The notes: generated by a model not told the origin, from the letters alone. A stretch of 15,110 nucleotides of DNA from CAZJGG01 sp964545475 (GCA_964545475.1 CAZJGG010000067.1:1-15110), one strand, 5' to 3'; counted from the stretch's first letter, positions 1 through 8,006 are shown. Translations and numbers: made by a program.

Positions 1-300
1 GCCGTAATTGTATTGTTACCATAAATTTGGATGATTATTCCATTTACACTAAATGTGTTCACTCCCGCTTTCGACTACATAAATGTTCTAAGAGCCTGTT
101 CAAAGTCTCGCCCATACGTAACACCCTTTTGCATTTGTAGCTATTTGCAAAAACATAAACAGCTATGTTCTCAGGAACAGCGGTGAAACGTTTGCTGTTA
201 CTGCTCCACACCTGTTATATTTTGTCAAATTTCTCTAAGTTGTTATGGCTATTATACCACTTTTTATAATACTCGAATTCCATAAAGTCATACTAAAATT
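1..300. other. Non-coding left flank with possible gene fragment and element end
   Basis: No complete gene is visible here. On the minus strand, positions 1-77 stay open in one frame and read SKAGVNTFSVNGIIIQIYGN followed by NTIT. This has the flavour of a secreted repeat protein, but it is too short to assign and it runs off the window edge. Next to it, 89-110 matches the terminal inverted repeat of the element at 11380-11549 at 17 of 22 bases, so it may be one decayed end of a related element. I found no matching second end. Small hairpins at 162-175 and 175-198 (arms AACAGC/GCTGTT) have no obvious role. Confidence 0.25.
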
Positions 301-304
301 TATG

Positions 305-343
305 AAAAACCCGTTGTTTTCATTTCCAAAACAACGGGTTTTT
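305..343 (-). terminator. Rho-independent terminator of the hut operon
   Basis: This is a perfect 16-bp inverted repeat with arms 305-320 and 328-343 and a 7-nt loop. Read on the minus strand it ends in a run of five T. It lies 37 nt downstream of the hutH stop and should end the hut transcript. Because both arms end in A/T runs, it could also work for plus-strand transcripts. Confidence 0.9.
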
Positions 344-380
344 CAGTGACCTCCTTTTAAACTGAGGAGTTTTTTATTAT

Positions 381-1916
381 CTATAATAATTCCTTTTCTA
401 TGGCGTTTTCTACTTCAAAAACAATATTATTTGTTTTCATTAAAGCTGATACTTTTTCAATTTCTTTATACATTACTAAGTCTTCCGAAATTTTATCTAC
501 AACGCTGCGAATGGTTTTATACGCCGCTTCCGTGGCTTGCGCCAGCTTTTTGTCGCTTGTTGGTGACAAATCTATTGCCTGAGCCGCCGCCATAAGCTCT
601 ATAGCTATTACACGGCTTGCGTTATTGCAGATTTCTGCGGCTTTTCTAGCCGCAATTGTTCCCATACTAACATGGTCTTCCTGGTTTGCAGAAGACGGAA
701 TTGAATCTACGCTTGCTGGGTGAGCAAGAACTTTGTTTTCGGAAACAAGAGCCGCCGCCGCATATTGAGCAATCATAAACCCGGAATTAAGCCCACCCTT
801 TTCCGTTAAAAACCCAGGAAGTCCGCTTAATTGAGGATTTACCAACCTTTCAATACGCCTTTCGGATACATTTGCAAATTCAGATAAGGCAATTCCTAAA
901 AAATCAAAAGCAAGTGCCATAGGTTGCCCGTGGAAGTTTCCGCCGGAAACTGCCATATCTTTATGGGAAAGAATTATTGGGTTGTCAGTAACTGCATTAA
1001 TTTCAATTTCCAACTTATCAATAACATATTTAAGAGCATCTTTGCTTGCGCCATGAATTTGAGGTAAGCATCTTAATGTATACGCATCTTGCACTCTTAT
1101 TTCGCCCTGCCTCGTGGTGCGCTCGCTTCCCTGAAGCAAATCACGAAGGTTTTTAGCTGTGTTTATTTGCCCTGTATGCGGCCTTATTTCATGAAGCTCA
1201 GGCATAAACGGGTCTGTTATTCCGTTTAAAGCTTCAATTGTAAGAGCGGCGGCAATATCACACATTTTTGATAAATTAATTGCATCAAAGGCTGTAAGTG
1301 TGCCTATAGCCGTCATAACCTGGGTTCCGTTTATTAACGCCAAACCCTCTTTAGAGGTTAACTCAATAGGGGTAATTCCAGCCTTTTCCATAGCTTTACC
1401 GCCGTCCATAAGCTCCCCGTTATAATAAGCCTCCCCAAGACCTATCATAGGCAAGACCATATGAGCAAGGGGGGCTAAATCCCCACTTGCGCCTAAAGAA
1501 CCTTTTTCCGGTATGGCAGGGTGAACGCCTTTATTAAGCATTTCAAGTAAAGTTTTCACTGTAGACAACCTTATTCCAGAATATCCTTTTGCAAGGGCGT
1601 TTGCCCTCAATAACATTATAGCTCTGGACACTTCTTCCGGCAAATTATTCCCAACTCCGCAAGCGTGACTCATTATAAGGTTTTTTTGCAAAAGCTTAGA
1701 CTCCGAGTGAGAAATTCTTACATCGCTGAATTTTCCGAAACCTGTGGTGATACCGTAAACCACTCTATCCTCTTCAAGGAGTTTTTCCACATATTCTCTT
1801 GATATTTCGATGTTTCTTTCTGCTTCATTAGCTAATTCAACTTCATATTTATGTCTTGCAACATTTACTACATCATTTATTGTAAGGTTATTTCCATCAA
1901 CTAGAACAGTATGCAA
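381..1916 (-). CDS. hutH: Histidine ammonia-lyase
   Basis: HutH catalyses the first step of histidine degradation, L-histidine to trans-urocanate plus ammonia, in the cytoplasm. The protein has 511 residues, the usual length for the family. It carries the Ala-Ser-Gly triad at 143-145 (context GSLGASGDLAPLAH) that cyclises to the MIO electrophile. It also has the Y54 region YGITTGFG, the NGTQ motif of the family, GNFHGQPMA and QEDHVSMG, all typical of active HutH. The start is a TTG at 1914-1916. It is preceded by GGGGAA with 5-nt spacing, and there is no nearby ATG. It is the last gene of the operon, 29 nt after fchA, and is followed by a strong terminator. Unusually, the gene for the first pathway step is the promoter-distal one. 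Confidence 0.97.
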   Translation of the reverse strand: MHTVLVDGNNLTINDVVNVARHKYEVELANEAERNIEISREYVEKLLEEDRVVYGITTGFGKFSDVRISHSESKLLQKNLIMSHACGVGNNLPEEVSRAIMLLRANALAKGYSGIRLSTVKTLLEMLNKGVHPAIPEKGSLGASGDLAPLAHMVLPMIGLGEAYYNGELMDGGKAMEKAGITPIELTSKEGLALINGTQVMTAIGTLTAFDAINLSKMCDIAAALTIEALNGITDPFMPELHEIRPHTGQINTAKNLRDLLQGSERTTRQGEIRVQDAYTLRCLPQIHGASKDALKYVIDKLEIEINAVTDNPIILSHKDMAVSGGNFHGQPMALAFDFLGIALSEFANVSERRIERLVNPQLSGLPGFLTEKGGLNSGFMIAQYAAAALVSENKVLAHPASVDSIPSSANQEDHVSMGTIAARKAAEICNNASRVIAIELMAAAQAIDLSPTSDKKLAQATEAAYKTIRSVVDKISEDLVMYKEIEKVSALMKTNNIVFEVENAIEKELL

Positions 1917-1921
1917 CTTTA

Positions 1922-1927
1922 TTCCCC
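1922..1927 (-). promoter_or_regulatory. Ribosome binding site supporting the TTG start of hutH
   Basis: On the minus strand GGGGAA lies 5 nt before TTG at 1916. No ATG or GTG lies at a suitable distance, so this site fixes the non-ATG start. Confidence 0.7.
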
Positions 1928-1945
1928 GCCCTTCTCTATAAAATT

Positions 1946-2572
1946 TTAAAGACTATTTAAAACCGTATTATAAATTTTATCCGCTAGTGGCAACGCCTTT
2001 TCTATAATTTCTGAGCCTTTTTGTTTGTATTCCTTAACAAATTCATCATCATTTATTCCGGATAAATTAATTAAAACATTAAGCCACGCCCCTTGAACCG
2101 AAGACTTTAAGTTAAGAGCTCCAACTCCCAAATCACTTGCGGCGTTGGCATTAAAACCAGCTAAAGCCTTTTCAGCAACCTCAAGAGAATTTAAAGACTT
2201 CTCCATAACTTCAAAGGGCACTTTTACTGAAAGTTTTAATGCCTCCTGCATTGCGGCTTTTCTTGTAGCTTTTTCTTCTTCTGTATCTTTTGGCATTTTA
2301 AATACTGCCGTTACAGAATTAAAAGCTTCCGTATCTTTATCAATTAATTCAAGCATTAATATTTTTATTTTGTTCGACTCTTTAATGATTTCTTTCATTA
2401 CTTCTTCATTGTCTTTATATTTTTCTTTGCCTACAGTTAAATGAGCTACCATGCCTGCAAGCCCTATACCTACAGATCCTGCTAAAGCGGAGGCTGAACC
2501 TCCTCCCGGCGCAGGTGCATCTGACCATAATACATTCACAAATTCATTAACAGATAATTCTGCAAGTTTCAA
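1946..2572 (-). CDS. fchA: Formimidoyl-THF cyclodeaminase / methenyl-THF cyclohydrolase family protein
   Basis: In this operon it most likely converts 5-formimino-THF to 5,10-methenyl-THF plus ammonia, taking the product of FtcD. It belongs to the FTCD_C/FchA family, which is fused to the transferase in the mammalian bifunctional enzyme but separate here. From the start chosen the protein has 208 residues, the usual size for stand-alone members. It shows APGGGSASALAGSVG near 21-35 and the conserved NANAASDLGVGALNL near 141-155. The start is a TTG at 2570-2572 with GGGGGA 6 nt upstream. A longer reading from an ATG at 2632 would add 20 residues that lie inside hutI in another frame and have no family counterpart. 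The TTG sits one base after the hutI stop, which suggests translational coupling. Deaminase rather than cyclohydrolase activity is inferred from context. Confidence 0.93.
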   Translation of the reverse strand: MKLAELSVNEFVNVLWSDAPAPGGGSASALAGSVGIGLAGMVAHLTVGKEKYKDNEEVMKEIIKESNKIKILMLELIDKDTEAFNSVTAVFKMPKDTEEEKATRKAAMQEALKLSVKVPFEVMEKSLNSLEVAEKALAGFNANAASDLGVGALNLKSSVQGAWLNVLINLSGINDDEFVKEYKQKGSEIIEKALPLADKIYNTVLNSL

Positions 2573-2573
2573 A

Positions 2574-3806
2574 TTAATTCCCCCAAACCGTTTCGCCTTT
2601 TTTAATAACTGTTTTCGCTTGATTATTTCCATATCTATAAAACAAATAGTTTAAATCCGGAGCATCCCAAAGTACAATGTCTGCCTGTTTGCCCACTTCT
2701 ATTGTTCCGGCAACATCTGCCCGGTTTATTGCGGCGGCGGCGTTTAACGTTACCGCCATTAAAGCTTCTTTAGGCGTAAGCTTATATTTTAAACAAGCCA
2801 AATTCATTGGAAACTGTAAATTAAGATTTGGGCTTGAACCCGGGTTAAAATCCGTTGCAACAGCAACAGCCAAACCCTCTTCCAGCATTTTTCTTGCCCT
2901 TGCGTAAGGTTTATCCAAGTAAAACGATGTTGCCGGAAGCAAAACTGCAATTGTGCCGCTTTTAGCCATTGCTTTTATTCCAGCGTCTGATGCTTGAATT
3001 AAATGCTCTGCCGATACCGCGCCAACTTCTGCCGCAAGCTCTGCTCCGCCAATTGGGTCTATTTCATCACCATGGATTTTAAGCTTAAAACCATGTTTTT
3101 TAGCTTCATTTAATATTATTTTTGACTCTTCCACGGTGAAAACCGCTGTTTCACAAAATATGTCGCAAAACTCTGCAAGGCCGCTTTTAGAAACCTCCGG
3201 CAACATATTTTCGCACAAAAGTTTTATATATCCTGCCCTATTTTCCTTATATTCGTTAGGTATAGCGTGAGCACCCATAAAAGTTGAGGTTATATCCATT
3301 TTAGTTGTTTTTTTAAGCTCGTCTATAACTTCAAGTTGTTTTAACTCCGTTTCCGTTGATAAACCATAACCGCTTTTTGCTTCGCAAGTAGTTGTACCGT
3401 GAGCCATCATTGTTTCAATTAATTTCATTGATTTTTGTAATAACTCATCCTTACTGGCGCTTCTGGTATTTTGAACTGTAGACAAAATTCCACCGCCGCT
3501 TTTTAAAATATCCAAATATGATGCGCCCTCAAGTTTGAGTTGGAGTTCGTGCTGCCGCCACCCTCCGAAAACCAAATGAGTATGGGCATCTACAAGCCCC
3601 GGCGTTACTAAACAGCCCTCTGCATCAATAATTCTTTCGGTAATAGGAGCGTTTTTTTCGTCTCCAACATAACATATCAAACCATTATTTACCCCAACGC
3701 AAGTATTTTTTAGAACTTTTACTTCGCCTTGGTCCGAGCCATTTTTTTGGCATTTGCCTTCCGGCGTTGTAAGTTCCCCAATATTCTTTATAAGTAAATC
3801 AGCCAT
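2574..3806 (-). CDS. hutI: Imidazolonepropionase
   Basis: HutI hydrolyses 4-imidazolone-5-propionate to N-formimino-L-glutamate, the third step of the pathway. The protein has 410 residues and is a metal-dependent amidohydrolase of typical length. Visible metal and active-site motifs are DAHTH with H75 and H77, KIHGDE with H245, AEHL with H268, and ATDFNPGSSPN with D319. The GGGI loop near 104-107 and CEAKSGYGLS near 141-150 are also family signatures. The start is an ATG with AAGGAGG 6 nt upstream, and that Shine-Dalgarno overlaps the ftcD stop. It is third in the operon, 10 nt after ftcD and 1 nt before fchA. Confidence 0.97.
   Translation of the reverse strand: MADLLIKNIGELTTPEGKCQKNGSDQGEVKVLKNTCVGVNNGLICYVGDEKNAPITERIIDAEGCLVTPGLVDAHTHLVFGGWRQHELQLKLEGASYLDILKSGGGILSTVQNTRSASKDELLQKSMKLIETMMAHGTTTCEAKSGYGLSTETELKQLEVIDELKKTTKMDITSTFMGAHAIPNEYKENRAGYIKLLCENMLPEVSKSGLAEFCDIFCETAVFTVEESKIILNEAKKHGFKLKIHGDEIDPIGGAELAAEVGAVSAEHLIQASDAGIKAMAKSGTIAVLLPATSFYLDKPYARARKMLEEGLAVAVATDFNPGSSPNLNLQFPMNLACLKYKLTPKEALMAVTLNAAAAINRADVAGTIEVGKQADIVLWDAPDLNYLFYRYGNNQAKTVIKKGETVWGN
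2579..2584 (-). promoter_or_regulatory. Ribosome binding site that sets the fchA start
   Basis: GGGGGA on the minus strand lies 6 nt before the TTG at 2572. It is embedded in the last codons of hutI (Trp-Gly-Asn-stop). It argues for the 208-residue start over the upstream ATG at 2632. Confidence 0.75.
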
Positions 3807-3816
3807 GAAAACCTCC

Positions 3817-4713
3817 TTACCAAATATTACTTTCCAGCACCTGTTTGTTATAGTCGAATTTTTCTATTTGTAGATAATATTCTGCGCAATCTATTAATGC
3901 TTTAGCAGGAGCAAGCCCTATTACTTCCGTTCCTATAACATGAACCCCGTAACGTTTCGCTTCCGCTCTAATGAGTTCTACAACTCTGTATAGCGGCGTT
4001 CCCTCATAATTTACCATGTTCATGGAAACTTGCGCAACGTTTCGTTCTTCTAGCATAACGCCAATACCTTTGCAGTATTTAAACCCTCCGCTTGAACCAC
4101 GAACGATTTTCGCTATTTTTTCTGCAATAGTAATATCGGAAGTGCTTAAGTTAACATTAAACGCAACTAAAGGCATTCTTGCGCCAACAGCTGTTACCCC
4201 TGCAGTTGCATGAATTTTTCTTTGACCATAATCTGGCTTCCAGTCCTCTTCTTGAAGCTTTTCCTGCATTCCCTCGAACTGCCCTTTTCTAATAGCCGCT
4301 AAATTTCTTCTCGCCTCGCAAGAAGCAGACTCCTCATACAAAAAAACAGGAATTAAAAGCTCCGAACTGATTCTTTCCCCAACTTTTTTTGATAATTCAA
4401 CACATTCTTTCATTGTAACGTCTTTTATGGGCACAAATGGAATAACGTCTGTTGCGCCCATTCTAGGGTGCTCGCCTTTATGCTTTGTTAAGTCTATTTT
4501 TTCGCTTGCAGTTTTGCAAAGCTGAAAAGCCGCTTCTGCAACGGCTTCCGGCTCTCCTGCAAGAGTAAATACACTTCTGTTATGGTTAGAATCCGATGAA
4601 TAATCAAGCAAAATTACCCCCGGAACACTTTTTGCAACATCTACTAGGGATTGAATAACCGTTACGTCTTTTCCCTCGCTGAAATTTGGTATACATTCAA
4701 CTAACTTCGCCAT
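3817..4713 (-). CDS. ftcD: Glutamate formimidoyltransferase
   Basis: FtcD transfers the formimino group of N-formimino-L-glutamate to tetrahydrofolate, releasing glutamate. The protein has 298 residues and matches the transferase half of mammalian FTCD. It opens with the family signature VECIPNFSEG at 5-14. It carries EHPRMGATDVIPF near 81-93, where H82 falls at the position of the catalytic histidine known for the mammalian enzyme. TAGVTAVGAR and the conserved substrate-pocket stretch follow. The start is an ATG with AAAGGAGA 7 nt upstream. It is second in the operon, 12 nt after hutU. Its presence shows that this organism uses the folate-linked route instead of hydrolysing formiminoglutamate with HutG or HutF. 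Confidence 0.96.
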   Translation of the reverse strand: MAKLVECIPNFSEGKDVTVIQSLVDVAKSVPGVILLDYSSDSNHNRSVFTLAGEPEAVAEAAFQLCKTASEKIDLTKHKGEHPRMGATDVIPFVPIKDVTMKECVELSKKVGERISSELLIPVFLYEESASCEARRNLAAIRKGQFEGMQEKLQEEDWKPDYGQRKIHATAGVTAVGARMPLVAFNVNLSTSDITIAEKIAKIVRGSSGGFKYCKGIGVMLEERNVAQVSMNMVNYEGTPLYRVVELIRAEAKRYGVHVIGTEVIGLAPAKALIDCAEYYLQIEKFDYNKQVLESNIW

Positions 4714-4725
4714 TAGTATTCTCCT

Positions 4726-6747
4726 TTAAAACTTTTCTGCCACAACTTTTTTAATAAGTTCCTCTTTAGGAATGTAAGGCAGAGTTATATGCCCTTTGCC
4801 TTTGTAATTATTATTATATTCAATACTTGTTGTAATAGAGTTTTCATTTCTTGCCCAGGAGCGCCTTGCAACTCCTCCCATAACGTCCCACATCATAGCA
4901 GATTTTATAATTTCCCCTGCTCGCTCAGAACCGTCCAACACCATTCCGAAGCCGCCGTTAATAGATTTTCCAATGCCTACGCCACCGCCGTTATGAAGAG
5001 CAATAAGGCTCATACCTCTTGCGGCGTTTCCGGCAAAACATTGGGTTGCCATGTCTGCCATAACATTACTACCATCTTTAATATTTGAAGTTTCTCTAAA
5101 AGGAGAATCTGTACCGCTAACGTCGTGGTGGTCTCTTCCAAGCATAACAGGGCCAATTTCACCGTTTTTAATCATTTCATTAAATTTTAAAGCTATTTTC
5201 GTTCTGCCCTCTGCATCTTGATATAAAATACGAGCTTGCGTTCCAACTACCAGTCTGTTTTTTTCCGCATCTTTAATCCAAATATAGTTGTCTCTGTCTT
5301 GCCCACGGCGTTCTGGGTCTATACAGTCCATTGCGGCCTTGTCCGTTTTTCTTAAATCCTCTGGGTCTCCGCTTAAGCAAATCCACCTGAATGGTCCGTA
5401 TCCATAATCGAAAAGCTTTGGTCCCATAATGTCTTCAACATAAGACGGGAAAATGAAACCGTCTTTTTCATCTATACCGTTTTTAGAAACTTCAATAGCT
5501 CCGGCGTCATAAATAGCTTTTAAAAATGAATTGCCATAGTCAAAAAAGTAAGAACCGTTTTTCGATAACGCTTTTATTAAATGGAAATGTTTTATTAACG
5601 ATTGATTTACACATTCTGCAAATTTATCTCTGTCTTTTGCTAAAAGTTCAGTTCTTTCATCAAAATTTAACCCCTGAGGGCAATAACCACCATCATAAAC
5701 GTTATGACATGATGTTTGATCTGAAAGTAAATCGATTTTTATATTATTGTCCACCGCATATTGCAGTAAATCCACAATATTACCATGGAATGCAATTGAA
5801 ATTGGCTGTTTTTTCTCTTTATATTCCATTGCAGTGTCGAAAACTTCTTTTAAATCCGAAGATATTTTATTTACCCAGCCTTGGTCGAAACGAGTTTTTA
5901 TTCTTGAATAGTCAACTTCCGCAATTATACCCACTCCGTTTGCTATTTCTATAGCTTTAGGCTGAGCTCCGCTCATTCCCCCAAGACCTGATGTAACAAA
6001 CAAATATCCACGTAAATCTTCGTCGTCTTTTATACCAAGTGTTTGCCTGCCAGCATTTATAATTGTATTAAAAGTACCGTGGACTATCCCTTGAGGTCCA
6101 ATATACATCCAGCCCCCTGCCGTCATTTGTCCGTAATTGGCAACTCCCATTTGTTGGGCGATTTCCCAATCTTTAATATTATCGAACATGCCTATCATAA
6201 GAGCGTTAGTTATAATTACTCTTGGGGCTTCCGGCTTTGAGGGAAAAAGCCCTAAGGGATGCCCGGATTCTATAACTAAAGTTTGTTCATTAGTCATTTC
6301 TTCTAAATATTTTTTAATAAGCAAATACTGCATCCAATTTTGACATACGCTGCCTGTTTCCCCGTATGTTACAAGCTCATATGGGTAAAGAGCAATTTCA
6401 AAGTCAAGATTGTTGTCTATCATAACTTGAAAGGCCTTACCCTCTATACAATTGCCTTTATATTCATCAATAGGCTTTCCGTAAATTCTTCCCTGGGGTC
6501 TAAATCTGTATGCGTAGATACGCCCATAAGTTACTAATTCCTCCATAAATTCCGAAGCTAACTCCTCGTGCAATTCCTCCGGAACATATCTTAAAGCGTT
6601 TTTAAGAGCTGTTTCTCCTTGAGCCTGAGAAAGCCTAAAGCCCCTGTTTGGAGCTCTCCTTATACCTTCTTGAAACTTAGGATATTCCGGCAATTTAGCT
6701 TCAAGCTTAATTTGCATTGCTTCCCCAACATCTTTGTTAGTCGACAT
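4726..6747 (-). CDS. hutU: Urocanate hydratase, long form
   Basis: HutU converts urocanate to 4-imidazolone-5-propionate using tightly bound NAD+. From the ATG at 6745-6747 the protein has 673 residues, longer than the roughly 550 residues of the Pseudomonas/Bacillus form. This looks like the long subfamily found in anaerobic Firmicutes and Bacteroidetes. Family motifs are YGQMTAGGWMYIGPQG near 205-220, the NAD-binding TSGLGGMSGAQPKA near 252-265, SDQTSCHN near 342-349, GRDHHDVSGTDSPFRET near 537-553, and LHNGGGVGIG near 584-593. A further upstream TTG at 6774 would add nine residues but lacks a Shine-Dalgarno. The ATG has AGGGG 12 nt upstream, slightly far, and GGGA 5 nt upstream. It is the first gene of the hut operon and follows a consensus promoter. 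Confidence 0.96.
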   Translation of the reverse strand: MSTNKDVGEAMQIKLEAKLPEYPKFQEGIRRAPNRGFRLSQAQGETALKNALRYVPEELHEELASEFMEELVTYGRIYAYRFRPQGRIYGKPIDEYKGNCIEGKAFQVMIDNNLDFEIALYPYELVTYGETGSVCQNWMQYLLIKKYLEEMTNEQTLVIESGHPLGLFPSKPEAPRVIITNALMIGMFDNIKDWEIAQQMGVANYGQMTAGGWMYIGPQGIVHGTFNTIINAGRQTLGIKDDEDLRGYLFVTSGLGGMSGAQPKAIEIANGVGIIAEVDYSRIKTRFDQGWVNKISSDLKEVFDTAMEYKEKKQPISIAFHGNIVDLLQYAVDNNIKIDLLSDQTSCHNVYDGGYCPQGLNFDERTELLAKDRDKFAECVNQSLIKHFHLIKALSKNGSYFFDYGNSFLKAIYDAGAIEVSKNGIDEKDGFIFPSYVEDIMGPKLFDYGYGPFRWICLSGDPEDLRKTDKAAMDCIDPERRGQDRDNYIWIKDAEKNRLVVGTQARILYQDAEGRTKIALKFNEMIKNGEIGPVMLGRDHHDVSGTDSPFRETSNIKDGSNVMADMATQCFAGNAARGMSLIALHNGGGVGIGKSINGGFGMVLDGSERAGEIIKSAMMWDVMGGVARRSWARNENSITTSIEYNNNYKGKGHITLPYIPKEELIKKVVAEKF

Positions 6748-6798
6748 AGTAATCCCAATCCCCTCTTCCCTCAACTACCACTTATTAATTATAATTTT

Positions 6799-6827
6799 AT
6801 TATACCTTACGTGTTCCAATTTGTCAA
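6799..6827 (-). promoter_or_regulatory. Sigma-A promoter of the hut operon
   Basis: On the minus strand a consensus TTGACA (6822-6827) is separated by exactly 17 bp from a consensus TATAAT (6799-6804). Transcription should start near 6792, leaving a leader of about 45 nt before hutU. Such a strong promoter implies that control is by repression, in line with the overlapping inverted repeat. Confidence 0.85.
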
Positions 6828-6840
6828 TGGAATACACGTA
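6808..6840. promoter_or_regulatory. Inverted repeat over the hut -35 box, probable operator
   Basis: The arms are TACGTGTTCCA (6808-6818) and TGGAATACACGTA (6828-6840). They are complementary except for a 2-nt insertion in the second arm, and the centre is 9 nt. The repeat covers the -35 hexamer and the spacer of the hut promoter, the classical position for a repressor site. The neighbouring GntR protein is the most likely ligand. This is inferred from position, and no known consensus was matched. Confidence 0.6.
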
Positions 6841-6903
6841 TATGCTTCAATTTAAATTCATATACACCAATATCAACATTACTATACCAATATTTCGCCC
6901 ACA

Positions 6904-6943
6904 AAAAAACCCCTTTTAATAATACTTTTATACAAGGGGTTTT
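6904..6943 (-). terminator. Rho-independent terminator of the GntR gene
   Basis: The arms are 6906-6915 and 6934-6943 (AAAACCCCTT/AAGGGGTTTT). They enclose an 18-nt loop that contains the regulator's stop codon, and a T7 tract follows on the minus strand. It separates the regulator transcript from the hut operon, so hutU relies on its own promoter. Confidence 0.8.
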
Positions 6944-7923
6944 AATAACATATTAATTCTGTCTTCTATATAAATTAAAGTACCTCTTTCAATTTCATAT
7001 TCATATTTTATAAGCTTTCCGCCTTTGTTTAAAAATTCTGCATTTCTTTCTTTAAAGCCTTCATCTGTAAATATATGTGCATCGCTAAATGAAATCAAAG
7101 CATCAATACCCCCGGGGAAATATGTTTTTGTAGTATAATTGACTTCAAAAAAAGACAAAATATTTTCTGCCTTAAATCCGTATGAAAGCAGTGTTTGAGT
7201 AATAATGCTTAAAAAAACATTAGTCCTACAAATTATACCAATTCTAACTTCCCGACTTATTGAGGCGATGTCTATTAAAGTCTGTTTACTGGGGGAAATT
7301 GCCGCTTCAATAAGCCTATTTTTCAAATTTGGTATAAGAGCAGATATTGCTTGGCAATGTGTCGATGGCGAAATTATAATGTCAAATCCGTCAAAAATTT
7401 TTTCCGGGTCAGGGTTTTCAGTGATACTTTCCAAAATAAAAACAGATACAGAGATATTTGATAAGTACGATAGTTGCCTTTTATAATCCAAAAGCGCTTC
7501 CTGGTTGTTATCTACAATGGCAATGTGTATTGTCTCCACTGAGTTTTTATAAGAAAAATATAAATTGGATAAATTTAATATTTCTTTATAAGACAAATCC
7601 ATATTTTCAAGCTTTTTAAATGCAGAAACAATAATTCCATATGCTTCTTTTTTCTGGTTATATGAAAAATCACCCTTATTTTTAAGAACATAAGAGCCGC
7701 TTCCTTGAATAATTTCAATAATATTCTTATTTTGCAAACGTCTATACGCAGATTTAACAGTCCCTCTGGAAACTTGTAAGTTTTGGGAAAGCTGCCGTTC
7801 GGTTGGTAGCTTATCTCCAGGCTGCAAATTACCATTTTCTATATTTTTTATTATACCATTTGCAATTTGTTCAAAAATTGGTACTTTAATGTTTCCATCC
7901 AAATTCAAAAAGCTATAGTCCAT
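6928..7923 (-). CDS. GntR-family transcriptional regulator, probable hut regulator
   Basis: This is a DNA-binding protein of 331 residues. Residues 14-81 form a GntR winged helix-turn-helix, with IFEQIANGIIKNIENGNLQP, GDKLPTERQLSQNLQVSRGT and the wing QGSGSYVL. A helical linker (about 90-127) leads to a C-terminal alpha/beta domain (about 130-331). That domain has two half-domains with strand starts IHIAIVD, DIIISPS, RIGIIC and DALISFSD. It lacks obvious UTRA motifs of HutC regulators and faintly recalls the two-lobed sensor of PrpR-type activators. The start is an ATG at 7923 with GGGAGGTG 7 nt upstream. An upstream start at 7989 would add 22 residues overlapping the promoter. The gene lies directly upstream of hutU with its own promoter and terminator. 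Control of hut is inferred from position. Confidence 0.88.
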   Translation of the reverse strand: MDYSFLNLDGNIKVPIFEQIANGIIKNIENGNLQPGDKLPTERQLSQNLQVSRGTVKSAYRRLQNKNIIEIIQGSGSYVLKNKGDFSYNQKKEAYGIIVSAFKKLENMDLSYKEILNLSNLYFSYKNSVETIHIAIVDNNQEALLDYKRQLSYLSNISVSVFILESITENPDPEKIFDGFDIIISPSTHCQAISALIPNLKNRLIEAAISPSKQTLIDIASISREVRIGIICRTNVFLSIITQTLLSYGFKAENILSFFEVNYTTKTYFPGGIDALISFSDAHIFTDEGFKERNAEFLNKGGKLIKYEYEIERGTLIYIEDRINMLLKPLV

Positions 7924-7930
7924 TAACAAG

Positions 7931-7938
7931 CACCTCCC
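7931..7938 (-). promoter_or_regulatory. Strong ribosome binding site that sets the GntR start
   Basis: GGGAGGTG on the minus strand lies 7 nt before the ATG at 7923. It favours the 331-residue protein over a reading that begins 22 codons upstream. Confidence 0.85.
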
Positions 7939-7977
7939 TGCAATTTTGCTATACCCAACTCGAAATTTCCAAAATAC

Positions 7978-8006
7978 ACTATAGCACACTAAAGTATTTG
8001 TTGCAA
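7978..8006 (-). promoter_or_regulatory. Probable sigma-A promoter of the GntR gene
   Basis: On the minus strand TTGCAA (8001-8006), a 17-bp spacer and TATAGT (7978-7983) lie about 55 bp upstream of the regulator start. The plus-strand heptamer AATACAC at 7973-7979 overlaps the -10 box. It also occurs at 6831-6837 in the hut inverted repeat, so both promoters may share a half-site and the gene may control itself. A seven-base match in AT-rich DNA is weak support. Confidence 0.6.

Noticed and set aside
1946..2632. 228-residue version of the cyclodeaminase starting at ATG 2632
   Set aside because: The extra 20 residues overlap hutI in another frame and do not resemble the family's N-terminus. 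The TTG at 2572 has a strong, well-spaced Shine-Dalgarno.
4726..6774. 682-residue HutU starting at TTG 6774
   Set aside because: No Shine-Dalgarno precedes this TTG, while the ATG nine codons later lies behind a purine-rich stretch.
4789..6855. Several plus-strand open frames opposite hutU, hutI, ftcD and hutH
   Set aside because: They are antisense shadows of strongly conserved genes, have no ribosome binding sites and no recognisable protein features.
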